The notes beneath the pieces are model-generated. The model saw nothing but the letters and a program-made list of their open reading frames with translations, made no database searches and was not told the origin of the DNA. A program made the position numbers and the translations under genes. From Pseudomonas sp. URIL14HWK12:I12 (GTDB lineage Bacteria; Pseudomonadota; Gammaproteobacteria; Pseudomonadales; Pseudomonadaceae), in NCBI RefSeq assembly GCF_003097135.1, contig NZ_QEQL01000002.1:248001-312000 (forward strand): a DNA stretch of 64,000 bases. Direction: 5' to 3'. The stretch's first letter is position 1, and every line of letters starts with the position of its first letter. Below, piece after piece: positions 62,655-64,000 of the stretch.

Positions 62655-64000
62655 ATGTCACAGACGCTGACTGCTGCCGGCGACATTGCTGGCGCGCCCG
62701 CGCAGGCCACCTCGCCAGCCGGCACCCTCGATGTTCAGCAATTCATCAACGCCCAGCCGCTGTCGCGGTACCAGTGGCGCATCGCACTGCTGTGCTTTCT
62801 GATCGTGTTCCTCGACGGCCTGGACACCGCTGCCATGGGGTTCATTGCGCCCGCGCTGAGCCAGGATTGGGGCATCAACCGTGCTCAACTGGGCCCGGTC
62901 ATGAGCGCCGCCCTGATCGGTATGGTCTTCGGTGCCCTGGGTTCGGGGCCGTTGGCCGATCGCTTCGGGCGCAAGGGCGTGCTGGTGGTGTCGGCGTTCT
63001 TGTTTGGCATCTTCAGCCTCGCCTGCGCGTTCAGCGCCAACCTCGAGCAATTGGTGTTACTGCGTTTCCTGACCGGCCTGGGGCTGGGCGCGGCGATGCC
63101 CAATGCCACCACCCTGCTGTCTGAATACACCCCAGAGCGGCTCAAGTCGCTGCTGGTAACAAGCATGTTCTGCGGCTTCAACCTGGGCATGGCCGGGGGC
63201 GGTTTCATCTCGGCCTGGCTCATCCCGAGTTGGGGCTGGCACAGCCTGCTGCTGGTGGGCGGCGTGTTGCCGCTGCTGCTGGCATTGGCCTTGGCGTTCT
63301 GGCTGCCGGAATCGGCGCGGTTCATGGTAGTGCGCGGGCAATCGGCCGAGCGGGTGCGCAAGGTGCTGCGGCCAATCGGTGAGCAGGCTGCTCAGGCGCA
63401 AGCCTTCAGCGTGCCGGAGCAGCAGGGGGTCAAGGCACGCAACGTGTTCGCAGTGATCTTCGGCGGCGTGTACAGCGCAGGTACGTTGTTGCTTTGGCTG
63501 ACCTACTTCATGGGCCTGGTGATCGTCTATTTGCTCACCAGCTGGCTGCCGACGCTGATGCGCGAAAGCGGTGCGAGCCTGGAGCAGGCCGCGTTCATCG
63601 GCGCCCTGTTCCAGTTCGGCGGGGTGCTCAGTTCAGTGGCCGTCGGCTGGGCCATGGACCGCTTCAACCCGCACAAGGTCATCGGCGTGTTCTACCTGCT
63701 CGCGGGCCTGTTTGCCTGGGCCGTCGGCAAAAGCCTGGGGGACACGATGCTGTTGGCCACCCTGGTGCTGGCCGCCGGTATGTGTGTCAACGGTGCGCAA
63801 TCGGCGATGCCGTCGCTGGCCGCGCGCTTCTACCCCACCCACGGGCGCGCCACGGGCGTCTCCTGGATGCTGGGCGTCGGGCGTTTCGGTGCCATCCTCG
63901 GTGCCTGGATCGGCGCCACCTTGCTCGGGATGGGTTGGCACTTCGAACAAGTGCTGACGGCGTTGCTGGTGCCGGCGGTGCTGGCCAGTGGCGCGGTGCT
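62655..64000 (+). CDS. pcaK: 4-Hydroxybenzoate transporter PcaK (3' end outside the window)
   Basis: At least 448 aa of a 12-segment major facilitator of the aromatic acid:H+ symporter family. Visible motifs: DGLDTAAMGF in the first membrane segment, GPLADRFGRKG between segments 2 and 3, and RFLTGLGLGAAMPN. The whole sequence closely follows PcaK of P. putida, which imports 4-hydroxybenzoate and protocatechuate and mediates chemotaxis to them. Starts 84 nt after pobR. The end is cut by the window edge, probably only a few residues short. Confidence 0.93.
   Translation, partial: MSQTLTAAGDIAGAPAQATSPAGTLDVQQFINAQPLSRYQWRIALLCFLIVFLDGLDTAAMGFIAPALSQDWGINRAQLGPVMSAALIGMVFGALGSGPLADRFGRKGVLVVSAFLFGIFSLACAFSANLEQLVLLRFLTGLGLGAAMPNATTLLSEYTPERLKSLLVTSMFCGFNLGMAGGGFISAWLIPSWGWHSLLLVGGVLPLLLALALAFWLPESARFMVVRGQSAERVRKVLRPIGEQAAQAQAFSVPEQQGVKARNVFAVIFGGVYSAGTLLLWLTYFMGLVIVYLLTSWLPTLMRESGASLEQAAFIGALFQFGGVLSSVAVGWAMDRFNPHKVIGVFYLLAGLFAWAVGKSLGDTMLLATLVLAAGMCVNGAQSAMPSLAARFYPTHGRATGVSWMLGVGRFGAILGAWIGATLLGMGWHFEQVLTALLVPAVLASGAV

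Overview
The window is core chromosome of a fluorescent Pseudomonas. Protein sequences (GroEL, FimV, UvrB, PcaK, ColRS) and gene order point to the P. putida group. GC content is high throughout, genes are densely packed, and I see no insertion sequence, prophage, integrase or CRISPR array. Gene order is compared with other Pseudomonas from memory only.

Layout. 1-2850: groES-groEL and a SnoaL-like orphan between terminators. 2866-6842: RNase E (minus strand) with a leader of about 640 nt, divergent from rluC. 6843-20261: a long conserved run made of rluC, a HAD phosphatase, sppA, maf (minus), yceD-rpmF-plsX-fabD-fabG, acpP, fabF-pabC-mltG-tmk-holB, pilZ and tatD, so fatty acid synthesis is coupled to ribosome, cell-wall and DNA-replication genes. 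20268-20384: a small RNA on the minus strand that I identify as RgsA. 20475-25115: a class V aminotransferase, a TetR regulator, a lipoprotein, DUF1285, a small secreted protein and a degenerate MASE2-GGDEF membrane protein. 25330-33190: tRNA-Asn, an aromatic/aspartate aminotransferase, uvrB under a LexA box, gltX, a duplicated tRNA-Ala/tRNA-Glu pair, a thioesterase, dusC and ibpA. 33329-39866: a LysR gene divergent from leuC-leuD-leuB, then asd and an asd paralogue. 39935-51333: fimV, truA, trpF, accD-folC-SPOR protein, cvpA-purF, metZ and an SDR. 51324-55224: a PAP2 phosphatase (minus), colR-colS, an InaA-like protein and a 74-aa secreted peptide. 55278-60220: a four-gene minus-strand cluster (imelysin, di-heme DUF1111, imelysin paralogue, DUF1513) of iron-acquisition type. 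60349-64000: pobA (minus), divergent pobR, and pcaK, which runs off the window, for 4-hydroxybenzoate uptake and catabolism.

The most notable observations are regulatory. (1) The linker between the RgsA hairpins is perfectly complementary over 11 nt to the acpP Shine-Dalgarno region 6 kb away. (2) ibpA has a good sigma-32 promoter inside the 3' end of dusC, followed by a two-hairpin leader that hides its ribosome binding site like a ROSE thermometer. (3) rluC and yceD have -10 boxes so close to their ATG that their mRNAs should be nearly leaderless. (4) Several growth genes share a -10 box followed at once by a GCGCC-type discriminator. Among proteins, the MASE2-GGDEF protein has lost catalytic residues, the second imelysin has lost the His of GxHxxE, and RNase E carries a hexapeptide tandem repeat.
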